A DNA stretch of 42,836 nucleotides from Bacteroidota bacterium. Lineage in GTDB: Bacteria > Bacteroidota > Bacteroidia > Chitinophagales > Chitinophagaceae. Of the stretch, positions 24,877-33,585 are shown piece by piece. The notes beneath the pieces were generated by a model. That model saw only the letters and a program-made list of their open reading frames with translations, did not search any database and had not been told where the DNA came from. The stretch is from the NCBI GenBank assembly GCA_028876495.1, contig JAGWRO010000058.1, forward strand, positions 1 to 42,836. Reading direction: 5' to 3'. Numbering within the stretch: position 1 is the first letter of the stretch; each line of letters begins with the position of its first letter. The position numbers and the translations under genes were made by a program.

Positions 24877-25923
24877 TTAAGACTTATAAAAAAAGTCATC
24901 AAGAATCAAGGAATTTGTATCACTATGATATAGTCTATGTTGAATTTGCTCCTTAAAATTGATACAATACCAAACTAGTTTCCTGTTCAATACATGTAAA
25001 CATGCCGGTCGAAAAAAGATGGCTTTACTAAGGAAGAGCTTATTAGTTAAGCTAAACCAGCATAATTTAAACAAACCTAAAAACTTACCTGAAATCAGTA
25101 TTTCTTCCTTCATTAATAGGGCCTGAAACAATTTCTCATACGGTTGGCCATTTTTATCAGTTGAAGCCCAGTTATAAAGGCTTTTCCAATACTTAACATG
25201 ACTCCCACTGTTTTTAGGGTTATTAATAATTCGATTTTGATCATGTACTCCGTACATCGCAATTGGTTCATTAATAACACCTGCCTCTAAACTGCAATTG
25301 ATGGAAAGCTGTACAAGAAAGGCTGTATCTTCATGCATCATGAGAGAATTAAACACCGGTGTCCTTCCATAAAAAACTTCTCTTTTTACGGTCAATGTAT
25401 TCAAATGAATTTGCCCTCTGACTCTGGCATGTATACCCATTAATAAAAAGCACAGCTCTCTTGAGGGAATTTTTTCGGAAATTGTTGTTATTTCAGGGTA
25501 CCCTTTTTGTTTATATTTTTTCTCACCGTCAACTGAATAATAATGAAAACCCATAGCTCCATAAACACCGTCAACTGTAGCATCATTTTTAAATATGGAT
25601 CTTTCTGCTCTAAAGCGGTCTGGTAAAAAATAATCATCTGCATCCAAAAATGCAATAAAATCACTTTTCGATTTTTCTATACCAAGGTTACGCGAAAGGC
25701 CTGCACCTTTATTGATATTACCCGGGTGCCGGTATAGTTTAACCTTCTCATATTTTTCAACTAAATTTTTACAAACTTCAAGAGAATTATCACTACTGCC
25801 ATCTTCAATTAAAATAACTTCTGAAGTTTCCGGTTGACCTAATGCAGATTCAGCAGCTTTAGTTACAAAAGATGCTGCATTAAAGACAGGAATTATAACA
25901 GATATATTGTTTTCTAAATTCAA
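24877..25923 (-). CDS. GT2-family glycosyltransferase, paralogue of 22068-23123
   Basis: This 348-residue protein has ISVIIPVFNAASFV at 7-20, IEDGSSDNSLEVC at 39-51, INKGAGLSRNLGIE at 70-83 and DADD at 94-97. MMHEDT is the probable base region. Its length and segment order match the 22068-23123 product throughout. The two proteins may add the same sugar at different positions, or may have diverged. The stop is immediately adjacent to the FkbM start, with no gap. Upstream spacing to the next GT2 is 19 nt. Confidence 0.9.
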   Translation of the reverse strand: MNLENNISVIIPVFNAASFVTKAAESALGQPETSEVILIEDGSSDNSLEVCKNLVEKYEKVKLYRHPGNINKGAGLSRNLGIEKSKSDFIAFLDADDYFLPDRFRAERSIFKNDATVDGVYGAMGFHYYSVDGEKKYKQKGYPEITTISEKIPSRELCFLLMGIHARVRGQIHLNTLTVKREVFYGRTPVFNSLMMHEDTAFLVQLSINCSLEAGVINEPIAMYGVHDQNRIINNPKNSGSHVKYWKSLYNWASTDKNGQPYEKLFQALLMKEEILISGKFLGLFKLCWFSLTNKLFLSKAIFFRPACLHVLNRKLVWYCINFKEQIQHRLYHSDTNSLILDDFFYKS

Positions 25924-25942
25924 GCTGCTGATAAAACGCTTT

Positions 25943-26782
25943 TTAAAGCCTGGTAAACGAACCGGCTATTCGCTTGACAGACCTATAGAAGTTTGAGCTT
26001 GTGATGTTTTTCACAAATTTATAACCATTGGAATTAATAGTATTTTTTAATAGCAATCTACATTCTTCTAGCGCAATAGCCTTATCATTCGCCATTTGAT
26101 AATCCTTAATGAAGGCAGAATAATATTGATCTATCACTTCATTTCTCTCTTTTTTGAATAATTCAACGTAGACTGGGTCTGAGCTTATCCCATTTGTAGG
26201 AAATATTGAAACACAATTATCTACATGCTTGTAGGATGCCTGGTATAAACAAATTGCATTCATACTAACCAGCCAATCTGATACAATCTTAAAGGATTCA
26301 TTGTATAACCCTGTTTTTTCAAAAACAGATTTTTTTAAAATTATACTTTGATGATGTAATGAGTCCTGCAAGAAAAAACTAAAAGAAAGCTGTGAAGGAT
26401 ATGATTTCATTAGCTGACTATCCGGGCTGACTCTTAAAACATCTCCATAAACAATATCTTCCCCATTACTGTTATCAAAAAAGTCCGAAAGACTGGATTC
26501 GGAATAAAGAAAATCACCGGAGTTTAAAAACAAAAGGTATTCTCCATTGGCTTTAACGATGCCTTTATTCATCGCATGATAAACGCCCTTATCTTTTTCA
26601 CTAACCCAGTAAACCAACTTATTCTCATGATTCTTAATCAGCTCCTTACTGTCGTCATCTGAACCTCCGTCTATAACCAGGTATTCAAAGTCAGTAAATG
26701 TTTGCTCAAACACACTATCCATGGTTTTTTGTAAACCGGTTGCGTTATTGTAATTGATGGTAATGATGGAAAGCTTAGGCAA
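25943..26782 (-). CDS. GT2-family glycosyltransferase, WcaE-like subgroup
   Basis: This 279-residue protein opens LSIITINYNNATGLQKTMDS, with VIDGGSDDDSKELI at 36-49 and YHAMNKGI near 68-75. In place of DxD it has FLNSGDFL (about 85-92), normal for the GT2 subgroup related to colanic-acid WcaE, PglI and similar enzymes. HHQSIILKKSVF follows near 143-155. It is a cytoplasmic transferase of the same pathway. Only 9 nt separate it from the upstream MptE-like gene. Confidence 0.9.
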   Translation of the reverse strand: MPKLSIITINYNNATGLQKTMDSVFEQTFTDFEYLVIDGGSDDDSKELIKNHENKLVYWVSEKDKGVYHAMNKGIVKANGEYLLFLNSGDFLYSESSLSDFFDNSNGEDIVYGDVLRVSPDSQLMKSYPSQLSFSFFLQDSLHHQSIILKKSVFEKTGLYNESFKIVSDWLVSMNAICLYQASYKHVDNCVSIFPTNGISSDPVYVELFKKERNEVIDQYYSAFIKDYQMANDKAIALEECRLLLKNTINSNGYKFVKNITSSNFYRSVKRIAGSFTRL

Positions 26783-26791
26783 AATAGTAAT

Positions 26792-27649
26792 TTAAAGCGC
26801 AGATTTTTTTTTGGCCAATTTCAATGCCTCATCAAAATTCACCTTGGGGAATATCGTTAGTTTACCATCGATGGTAGCATCATAAATATTTCTTCCGTTG
26901 GCGTGAAACTGGTGTCTGGCCATGGCATACGAGGCCTCATTTCCCTCAAGGTCAGCAAGGTGCCATTGGTGTCCTTTAAAATAATCAGGATGAAAATGAT
27001 TTACATCTTCTTCTTTGTGATGCTGTTCTTCATTGGGTTTGCCGGATTGCTTAAAATTATGATCCATTCCCACTAAATACACATTTTCGAAACCCATGTA
27101 AAAGGCAATTTGCATGGCAACGTAGGTTACGGTGTAGCCCTCTGATATAGGTTGAGTAATATCTTTATAAAAAGACCACGGAGCATTGGTTAATATTTTA
27201 TATACATTCTTAATGTTGTTTTCAATGTTCGTAGAAGCCTCGTAGGATAAAAAACTTGGGCAATTATAAATGTTATTTTTTAACTCCTCTTTCGTTTGGT
27301 CAATCACCAGCGGGTTGGCAGCTACGTGGTAGGTAAGATCCAGGGGGTGCTTGTCAAAAATCAAGTGGATCTTATTTAATCCAAATACATAAAAGTCATT
27401 CAGGAGACTAAGATTGGTTTTGTTGAGAGAAGGGCCGTTTCCTATGATAAAACAATCCTGCCCTTTATGAATATTTTGATATTGAAATAAAGAGGGCCTG
27501 CAATTGAGAAACCAGTTGATATAATCTTCATCCTTTCTTCGGTCAAAGGGAATTCCCATATTTTTTTCATTGTAAAACCAATCAAGGTATTCCTTATGCT
27601 CCCGGCGATTCCTGTAAACTCTGCGGAGAAGTTTTAATTGTTTGATCAT
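26792..27649 (-). CDS. MptE/DUF115-like protein, possible Rossmann-type transferase
   Basis: This 285-residue protein has the nucleotide-site strand CFIIGNGPSLNK at 66-77, a motif shared by DUF115/MptE-like pyrophosphokinases and CMP-sialic-acid transferases of the Cst/GT42 type. GYTVTYVAMQIAFYMGF lies at 171-187, followed by VYLVGMDHNF at 190-199. HLADLEGNEASYAMARH and IYDATIDGKLTIFPKV match the end of this fold. MptE proper acts on hydroxymethylpterin in archaea. In bacterial surface-glycan loci, family members are linked to glycan or flagellin modification, and the true activity is open. It is followed by a GT2 and preceded by a GT61. A CMP-sugar module lies just upstream. Confidence 0.75.
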   Translation of the reverse strand: MIKQLKLLRRVYRNRREHKEYLDWFYNEKNMGIPFDRRKDEDYINWFLNCRPSLFQYQNIHKGQDCFIIGNGPSLNKTNLSLLNDFYVFGLNKIHLIFDKHPLDLTYHVAANPLVIDQTKEELKNNIYNCPSFLSYEASTNIENNIKNVYKILTNAPWSFYKDITQPISEGYTVTYVAMQIAFYMGFENVYLVGMDHNFKQSGKPNEEQHHKEEDVNHFHPDYFKGHQWHLADLEGNEASYAMARHQFHANGRNIYDATIDGKLTIFPKVNFDEALKLAKKKSAL

Positions 27650-27659
27650 GTTTTATTAT

Positions 27660-28853
27660 CTAAATATCAGCCTGGGGTTCATCAATGCTTTGCCCGGCAA
27701 ATATTTCACTGAATACGCTTTTCACTGAATCCATTTCAACTGCCATATTATCATTTATTTCTTTGCCTGTAGAATAATAATAGGTAAGGCCAAGGGCCAT
27801 CGCTAAAGTAAAGTAGCAGGGGTTGACATAATTTTCGTGAAACAGCTCTAAGATTATGCTACCCGGCCGTGAAAATATAATGTTGGTAATTCCTGCGCCA
27901 TGAGGTGCTACAATAAAAGAGGCCTTTGAAAATAATTGAACTTGCTCTGTAAAAGAATACTCTTCAAGATTTACTTTAATAAACCCATTGCCCAAAAGAA
28001 AATCAGTTAGTTCATCCTCATTAATAACTTTCCGCTTAGTCGCCAGTTCTCTTGAGATATAAATTCGCAGTCCGCCTGGCTGCTGAGCTGTATTTATGTT
28101 AAGAGACGAAAAGATTTTCTCTCTCAGCCATTTGCAGGCGTGTGTTGAAGTATAACCACACTGGCGTCTGAAAGAAGGAAGGATAATTTTTTTTGCAAAA
28201 TTTCTTTGATGAGTATAATAAACCAGGTCGCTCTCTTCAAACCCCAACAATAACAGTGATTCCTTAATATATCCGGTAGGGTTCTGATCAATTAAAAGTT
28301 TTACTCTCGTCGATTTTTGATGTTCATATTGCCTTACCATCTCCAGCCTCGTTAATCCTTCAAGTATCCAATGAAAATATCCTTTGCTCCATACATTAAC
28401 CAGATTACATATTACAATATCCGGACTGAAAATGTTTTTCTTTTGAGAAGAGCCGGGCGCTCCCAAATAATAGCAATCAGCAGCCTGTAAAACAGATTTT
28501 TCAAAACAATCATACCTGCCGATACTGTTTTCGAGAACAGGCCTTTTTTTGTAAAACAGTAATGCAGAAGCACCAACCAGTTCCACATTATCCAATTGAC
28601 AAATAAAGGGTTTACTAAATGTAAAAGGGGCTATTTTTTTTTGAAACTCATCATGCAAATTCTCAGAGTTGTAAAGACCATTTTTATCAAAACCCAAACT
28701 TTCAACTTCGGGCAAAAACTCTATAAAACTTTCATTTTTATGTACGATATTAAAAAGTTCATTATTATCAATCACGCTACCCAGTAGCTTCTTCACCAAC
28801 TTTTCCCTTTTATATTTTAAAAACGGGCTAAACAGTAAATTCATTTTAGTCAT
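27660..28853 (-). CDS. GT61-family glycosyltransferase (DUF563)
   Basis: This 397-residue protein has the GT61 marks. GYFHWILEGLTRL at 158-170 corresponds to the NYFHWxxDxLPRL motif. RIYISRELATKRKVINED lies at 263-280, and APHGAGITNIIFSRPGSIILEL at about 316-337 is the conserved HGAG donor region. GT61 enzymes in plants transfer pentoses and in animals GlcNAc. Bacterial members occur in polysaccharide loci with mostly unknown products. The start (MTKMNLL) could also be the second Met, three codons on. It lies 24 nt after the SDR gene and 10 nt before the MptE-like gene. Confidence 0.88.
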   Translation of the reverse strand: MTKMNLLFSPFLKYKREKLVKKLLGSVIDNNELFNIVHKNESFIEFLPEVESLGFDKNGLYNSENLHDEFQKKIAPFTFSKPFICQLDNVELVGASALLFYKKRPVLENSIGRYDCFEKSVLQAADCYYLGAPGSSQKKNIFSPDIVICNLVNVWSKGYFHWILEGLTRLEMVRQYEHQKSTRVKLLIDQNPTGYIKESLLLLGFEESDLVYYTHQRNFAKKIILPSFRRQCGYTSTHACKWLREKIFSSLNINTAQQPGGLRIYISRELATKRKVINEDELTDFLLGNGFIKVNLEEYSFTEQVQLFSKASFIVAPHGAGITNIIFSRPGSIILELFHENYVNPCYFTLAMALGLTYYYSTGKEINDNMAVEMDSVKSVFSEIFAGQSIDEPQADI

Positions 28854-28877
28854 GCAGGCAAATCAAATTCTGAAACA

Positions 28878-29612
28878 TTAATCCAGGTCTTTTAATACAT
28901 TGCTGATCCCGCCATCAATATTGATGTTGGCACCGTTGATAAACCCAAGTTCATCTTCCGCAAGCAGCAATGCCAGTTTAGAGACTTCTGCCGGCTTGCC
29001 GATTCTTTGCATCGGGTGAAGTTCATTTAGCTGTTGTACTTTTTCTTCATTATTATCAAATCCATCTCTAAGCATCTTGGTATCTATTGCTGCTGGGCTT
29101 ATGGCGTTTACCCTTACCCGTCCTTGCAGATCAACCGACATGGATTTGGTAAGCGCTATCAATGCACCTTTTGAGGTGGCGTAGGAAACAAATCTTTTTT
29201 TGGTGAGTTGCTGATGAATGCTGGCGATATTAATGATACAGCCATGTACTTCTTCCAGCCTGTCTAAAAAAAGCTGGCTTAATAATAAGGCACCGGTGAG
29301 GTTTACATTTAGGGTCTCATTCCAGTCATTTAATTCAATTTCTTTTACGCTGCCTAATAATTGAACGGCCGCGTTATTGATCAAAACGTGCAGCTCCGGT
29401 ATTTCTTCTTTGAATTTTGCATTCATCTCAAGCCGGTATTGCGCATCTGTACAGAAACGGTTGAGGTCAAAATGGATCAACCTGTCACAATGATCACAGG
29501 TGTCCTTCCTGATATCAAGCCCGGTTACGTGGTAGCCATTCTCTTTAAAAGCTTTTGCCAGCCCGCTCCCGATGCCTCCCAAAACTCCTGTGATCAAAAC
29601 CTTTTTTGCCAT
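28878..29612 (-). CDS. SDR-family NAD(P)-dependent oxidoreductase
   Basis: This 244-residue classical short-chain dehydrogenase has the TGVLGGIG cofactor loop at 9-15 and LDIRKD after beta2, suggesting NAD preference. It has NNAA at 79-82, the catalytic Ser at 131 and YATSK with Tyr144 and Lys148. INIDGG near the end is typical. The family oxidises or reduces hydroxyl and keto groups on sugars and lipids. It overlaps the upstream D-2-hydroxyacid dehydrogenase by one base (TAATG). With the CMP-sugar synthetase-like gene further upstream it forms a probable three-gene sugar-acid module. PtmA of Campylobacter flagellin glycosylation is a possible parallel (inference). Confidence 0.92.
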   Translation of the reverse strand: MAKKVLITGVLGGIGSGLAKAFKENGYHVTGLDIRKDTCDHCDRLIHFDLNRFCTDAQYRLEMNAKFKEEIPELHVLINNAAVQLLGSVKEIELNDWNETLNVNLTGALLLSQLFLDRLEEVHGCIINIASIHQQLTKKRFVSYATSKGALIALTKSMSVDLQGRVRVNAISPAAIDTKMLRDGFDNNEEKVQQLNELHPMQRIGKPAEVSKLALLLAEDELGFINGANINIDGGISNVLKDLD

Positions 29613-30553
29613 TAGCCGATATTTAAAAATTGAAATAAAATTTCGATGGCTTTATTACTGGCTCTTCGTACTGCTTCCGTGGTATTGGAACCATTGTGGG
29701 TTCCAAAGATGCATTGATCAAATCCACGTAATCCACTTTCCAAAGGCAGGGGCTCGGTTTCAAATACGTCCAAAGCCGCCGCCGCGATTTTCCCTGACTG
29801 CAGGCCTTCTGTTAAAGCTGCTTCATCGATCAAGCCACCCCTTGCCACGTTTATTACAAAGATCCCGTTTTTCATTGAAGCAATTGAAATAGCATTAATC
29901 ATGTGCCTGCTTGAAGCAGTGAGGGAACAACAAAGTACTAAAAAATCTGCTTGCCCCAATAGGTCAGGGAAGTTCAATATTTCTTTAACACCTGCTTCTT
30001 CTGCAGTACAAAGCGCGAAGGGATCATAGGCATATGTATTTACATCAAAACCCTGCAATCTTTTGATCAATGACCGGCCTATGTCTCCCAGCCCTGCTAC
30101 AAACACATTCTTCCCTGCCACAGAAATGGCTGTGGGCTTTATCCATTCTCCTCTCTTCACCGCTTTGTCGATTAAATAAGAATGTCTTGCGAGGCCAAGA
30201 AGGTACGCCATAGCCAGGTCGGCCACTTCGCCTCCAAACATATGGGGCGTGTTGGCTATAGGAATATCCAATTTTTTGCAAGCTTCAAAATCCACATTGT
30301 CTGTTCCTACCCCCCATTTAACGGCGCATTTCAATTTCCCTTTTTTGCCGGCAATAAATACTTTTTCTGTAGCAGGATCATCACCGATGATCCAGGCATC
30401 TGCCTGCGGCACCAGTTCGATCAGTTGCGCTTCACTCAATACCTGCACTACATCCGGTGTTACTAATTCTATATTTTTATTGGTAAATATTTGCCTGAAT
30501 TCCTCTATGCTGTTCAGCATCGGCGGGCAGGTGATCAATACCTTGAAAGGCAT
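29612..30553 (-). CDS. D-2-hydroxyacid dehydrogenase (phosphoglycerate-dehydrogenase-like)
   Basis: This 313-residue protein has a complete 2-hydroxyacid dehydrogenase layout. KWGVGTDNVD lies at 79-88 and the NAD loop VAGLGDIG at 152-159. The active-site Arg is in NVARGGLIDE (about R238), the Glu in LDVFETEPLP (about 265-267) and the His in GTHNGSNTTEA (about H286). The family interconverts 2-hydroxy and 2-oxo acids with NAD(H). True serine synthesis (SerA) is unlikely given the position inside a glycan locus beside SDR and CMP-sugar synthetase genes. A role in making or trimming a 2-keto sugar acid precursor is inferred. Confidence 0.9.
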   Translation of the reverse strand: MPFKVLITCPPMLNSIEEFRQIFTNKNIELVTPDVVQVLSEAQLIELVPQADAWIIGDDPATEKVFIAGKKGKLKCAVKWGVGTDNVDFEACKKLDIPIANTPHMFGGEVADLAMAYLLGLARHSYLIDKAVKRGEWIKPTAISVAGKNVFVAGLGDIGRSLIKRLQGFDVNTYAYDPFALCTAEEAGVKEILNFPDLLGQADFLVLCCSLTASSRHMINAISIASMKNGIFVINVARGGLIDEAALTEGLQSGKIAAAALDVFETEPLPLESGLRGFDQCIFGTHNGSNTTEAVRRASNKAIEILFQFLNIG

Positions 30554-30666
30554 AAAAGAGTTTTAAAATTGTATAAGAGGCTTGCCATTCTTAATTTTGG
30601 CACCGGTGATTAAATTTCATTTCGTGTAATTCGCCTCCATTCGGGTAATACCAAAAACATTCGACG

Positions 30667-31353
30667 CTACTTTTGGCTGTTGAATTCTTTAAATAAAAAC
30701 TCGGCCATTTTAAAATTCAGTTCCACATCAATATCATGCGCTTCTATTTCGGGAATTTCAAAGAGGAAAGGCCTATCGCCAATGCGATTATGCTTACGTT
30801 CCAAAATCTCCTTTGTAAAAATATACATGCCCGAATTTTCTTCGTAAAACGGGGGAAGGTCCTGTGTTCTCAACAAAATATTCGGGTTATGGTTGATCGG
30901 CCTTGATAAAGAATCCCACAACCGTACATGCCTCGAGGTGACACTGAACAGGGAATCATACATCGGGTATATTTCAAGAAACTTACTCAATGCTTTTTCA
31001 ATGGTGGCTGCCTTTAAAAGAGGGTTGGTGCTGTGGGTCTGTAAATAAAAATCAGCAGGAACCTGGTTTATCGAATTCATCAACACATCGTTCATGGATA
31101 TGCCGCCGTCCCTTAAATGAACAGGCCTTACCAAAATGGTTACTGTATCACCAAATTTTTTTTCTGCCAGGTCAATCACTTCATCGCTGTCAGTATCAAT
31201 AACCACTTTTGAAATTGCATCGCATTGCAACAGGCTTTCTATGATGTGAAAGAACAAAGGTGCGCCTGCAAAATCCCTGTAATTTTTTCCGGGAACCCTT
31301 TCACTGTTGTGCCTCATGGGCACTATGGCAGCTATCGAATAATTTTTCATCAC
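30667..31353 (-). CDS. Acylneuraminate/CMP-sugar cytidylyltransferase family protein
   Basis: This 228-residue protein begins with the cytidylyltransferase signature: VPMRHNSERVPGKNYRDF, with Arg14, Ser17, Arg19 and GKN at 22-24. DTDSDEV lies near 53-59, QTHSTNPLLKAATI near 105-120 and EIEAHDIDVELNF near the C-terminus, where Asp residues bind metal. The family makes CMP-activated acidic sugars from CTP, such as CMP-sialic acid, CMP-legionaminic acid or CMP-Kdo. No NeuB-type synthase or dedicated aminotransferase is in the window, so the exact sugar is unknown. The 113-bp gap before the next gene holds only short open stretches with no recognised product. Confidence 0.9.
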   Translation of the reverse strand: MMKNYSIAAIVPMRHNSERVPGKNYRDFAGAPLFFHIIESLLQCDAISKVVIDTDSDEVIDLAEKKFGDTVTILVRPVHLRDGGISMNDVLMNSINQVPADFYLQTHSTNPLLKAATIEKALSKFLEIYPMYDSLFSVTSRHVRLWDSLSRPINHNPNILLRTQDLPPFYEENSGMYIFTKEILERKHNRIGDRPFLFEIPEIEAHDIDVELNFKMAEFLFKEFNSQK

Positions 31354-31378
31354 TTCACTTTTTTGTCTTCATTTAATT

Positions 31379-32149
31379 TTAATTACTACGGACTAATTTG
31401 CAAAGAATTTGCTGATCTCTTTTTGTATTTTCAATAAGATCATATTTTAATTCTGACAGGAAGTCGAATATTTCTTCTACAGTTGCATTAAAAGAAGGTA
31501 AAAATTCAGGATGCAACTCTATAAATAAAACCCTCGGCCTGTCTACACTGCTTAATAACTTTTTCATTCCTTTTAAAGCCATCAGTTCTGCTCCTTCAAT
31601 ATCTATCTTAATCACGGTGGGCAATGGAATAGCTTTTCTTTCCAAAAGATTATCGATTGAATCTACTTCTACTTCCATGGAGGTCTTGATTCCGTTTACG
31701 CTTTCCAGGCTTGGCGAATAGTTATTGGATCCCCCGGTATATAAGTGCATTACCGTTTTACGGTCACCAATTGCTATCGGCCGGATCATAAAATTTTCCA
31801 TGGTGTTCAGCGCAAAATTTTCCTTTAATCTCATAAGATTTTCCGGATCTGGCTCAAAGCTGACCACAGTACCATTTGTAAGTTTTTGGGCTGCCATCAC
31901 AGAAACCAATCCTACTGAAGATCCAATATCAAAGAAGATATCACCTGTTTTAAGTTCTCCAATCATTTGCTTTACATAGGCTTCTTCACCACCCCATCTT
32001 ACCAGCCGGAATTCCTCTGTTGAGTTGTTGATACAAAACTTCAACTGGTTTTCATTTTCTACATAAACAAAAGGATATTTTTCTTTCACCTGCGTGCTTA
32101 CAGGCTTTTTGTTTCTTTTTTTAAATATTTTCTTAAGGCTTAATAACAT
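31379..32149 (-). CDS. FkbM-family SAM-dependent methyltransferase
   Basis: This 256-residue protein has SAM motif I IFFDIGSSVGLVS at about 71-83, with Ser-Ser in place of the usual Ala-Asn, and VSFEPDPENLMRLKENF as motif II. The FkbM signature VIKIDIEGAELMALKGM lies near 185-202. VLFIELHPEFLPS matches motif VI. It is the first of three FkbM genes that alternate with the ABC exporter genes (FkbM, wzt, FkbM, wzm, FkbM). O-methylation of a sugar in the exported glycan is the probable role. Confidence 0.9.
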   Translation of the reverse strand: MLLSLKKIFKKRNKKPVSTQVKEKYPFVYVENENQLKFCINNSTEEFRLVRWGGEEAYVKQMIGELKTGDIFFDIGSSVGLVSVMAAQKLTNGTVVSFEPDPENLMRLKENFALNTMENFMIRPIAIGDRKTVMHLYTGGSNNYSPSLESVNGIKTSMEVEVDSIDNLLERKAIPLPTVIKIDIEGAELMALKGMKKLLSSVDRPRVLFIELHPEFLPSFNATVEEIFDFLSELKYDLIENTKRDQQILCKLVRSN

Positions 32150-32196
32150 GTAATGGAGGTGGTTGCGATTTTAAAATTAGCTGTTATGAATAATCA

Positions 32197-33483
32197 TTAA
32201 CCTATTTTTTCCCAATTTAAGATAGCAGGAATAACGCCCCCTCTTCCTGCTGCAAAAGAGGCATTTGCTGGATTGAAGCTCAATTCATCTACCTTAAACT
32301 GCACAGCATCATAGGCAACATCTATATTGCCAACCCCCGGCTTTCCGATATTGCCGTGAATATTATATACCCCTTTTTTTAAAGGGCTAGGCAATTGTAC
32401 TTTAAACTTATGCCTTCCCATAGGTAATGAATCCAGTATGCCGGGCTCAAGATCAGATGCAAAGCTCCAGAACAATTCGACTCCGTCTTTTTCAACCAGT
32501 AAAATTGGAGTAATAAAGCTTGCATCCTCCTTTTTTATGATCATTTCAAATTCAACCAAAACAGGATCGAATACATCAAAGATTCCTTTTTCATTTCCTG
32601 CCTCATCCAAAATTTTTATAGCAAGTATCTGTATGTCTTTTTCGTTTGATTCTTCAGCATAGTACGCACTTTTATGGCTTTTACTGAATACGATCGATTG
32701 CTGGTAAGCATCTATCGTATCCTCAATTTCTCCTGCATGATGTACTAATCCATTTACAAGGTACATGCCTTTGTTGCATAGCTTTTTAATGGACACTATA
32801 TTGTGGCTAACAAATAATACCGTTCTCCCTCCCTGCGTGCTTACGTCCTGCATCTTACCTAATGCTTTCTTTTGAAACTCCGCATCCCCAACCGCCAATA
32901 CCTCGTCCACAATAAGGATCTCGGGGTCAAGGTGCGCCGCCACGCCAAAGGCAAGGCGTACATGCATACCTGACGAATATCTTTTTACAGGCGTATCAAT
33001 GTATCTTTCAACACCGCTAAAGTCAACGATCTCATCAAACTTGCTTTTTATTTCCCTTTTGCTCATACCAAGTATGGCACCGTTTAAAAATATATTTTCC
33101 CTTCCTGTAAGTTCAGGATGGAAGCCGGTTCCTACTTCCAGTAAAGACGCGACGCGACCCTTTATTTTGATACTGCCACTGGTAGGTGAAGTAGTACGGC
33201 TGAGTAATTTTAGCAACGTGCTTTTTCCTGCCCCGTTGCGGCCGATGATCCCAAGCACTTCGCCTTGTTTGACCTCAAAATTAATATTCTTTAAAGCCCA
33301 GATATAGTCGCTGCTTCCCTTTACACTGCGGTCGTTCTCTTCCCCTATTTTTAAATAAGGATCTTCCTTACCAAGCAGGCGGTACCATGTCCTGTTGATG
33401 TCATGAGCAAAAGAACCTGTACCAACATTACCGAGACGGTATTGTTTGGAGAGATTTTCTACTTTGATAACGGTATTACTCAT
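32197..33483 (-). CDS. ABC polysaccharide exporter ATPase with C-terminal domain (Wzt-type)
   Basis: This 428-residue protein has Walker A GRNGAGKST at 81-89, the signature YSSGM at 169-173 and Walker B EILIVDEV at 188-195. GVAAHLDPE and FVSHN follow. Residues 1-60 match the extended N-terminus of Wzt/TagH proteins. After about residue 250 there is a 175-residue beta-rich extension (EIEDTIDAYQQ, then FDVFDPVLVEFEMIIKK). This corresponds to the Wzt_C carbohydrate-binding domain, known in E. coli O8/O9a to recognise the methylated or capped chain end. It works with the permease at 34536-35414 to export the finished lipid-linked glycan. The ATPase and permease genes are not adjacent, which is unusual. 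Confidence 0.95.
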   Translation of the reverse strand: MSNTVIKVENLSKQYRLGNVGTGSFAHDINRTWYRLLGKEDPYLKIGEENDRSVKGSSDYIWALKNINFEVKQGEVLGIIGRNGAGKSTLLKLLSRTTSPTSGSIKIKGRVASLLEVGTGFHPELTGRENIFLNGAILGMSKREIKSKFDEIVDFSGVERYIDTPVKRYSSGMHVRLAFGVAAHLDPEILIVDEVLAVGDAEFQKKALGKMQDVSTQGGRTVLFVSHNIVSIKKLCNKGMYLVNGLVHHAGEIEDTIDAYQQSIVFSKSHKSAYYAEESNEKDIQILAIKILDEAGNEKGIFDVFDPVLVEFEMIIKKEDASFITPILLVEKDGVELFWSFASDLEPGILDSLPMGRHKFKVQLPSPLKKGVYNIHGNIGKPGVGNIDVAYDAVQFKVDELSFNPANASFAAGRGGVIPAILNWEKIG

Positions 33484-33524
33484 TTCACTATCCTACGTTA
33501 TTTTGTAAATTGGCATCTGAAAGT

Positions 33525-33532
33525 CAAATTTA
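33525..33532 (-). promoter_or_regulatory. Possible Bacteroidota -7 promoter element upstream of the exporter ATPase
   Basis: On the minus strand this reads TAAATTTG, matching the Bacteroidota -7 consensus TAnnTTTG. It lies 41 bp before the ATPase start in a 102-bp gap. No clear -33 TTTG was found at the usual distance, so the call is weak. Confidence 0.25.
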
Positions 33533-33585
33533 TGTTTCTAGATTCAGAAACCGCTTAGTCACCGCTTTAATGAACTCATGGTTGT

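Noticed and set aside
29612-30553. Serine biosynthesis SerA
   Set aside because: The fold fits 2-hydroxyacid dehydrogenases in general. The position between sugar-acid genes and lack of a regulatory ACT domain argue against a housekeeping SerA call.
30554-30666. Small gene or gene remnant between the cytidylyltransferase and dehydrogenase genes
   Set aside because: Short open stretches exist in all three minus frames (one ends KNGKPLIQF), but none has a start and a recognisable domain. A decayed gene end remains possible.
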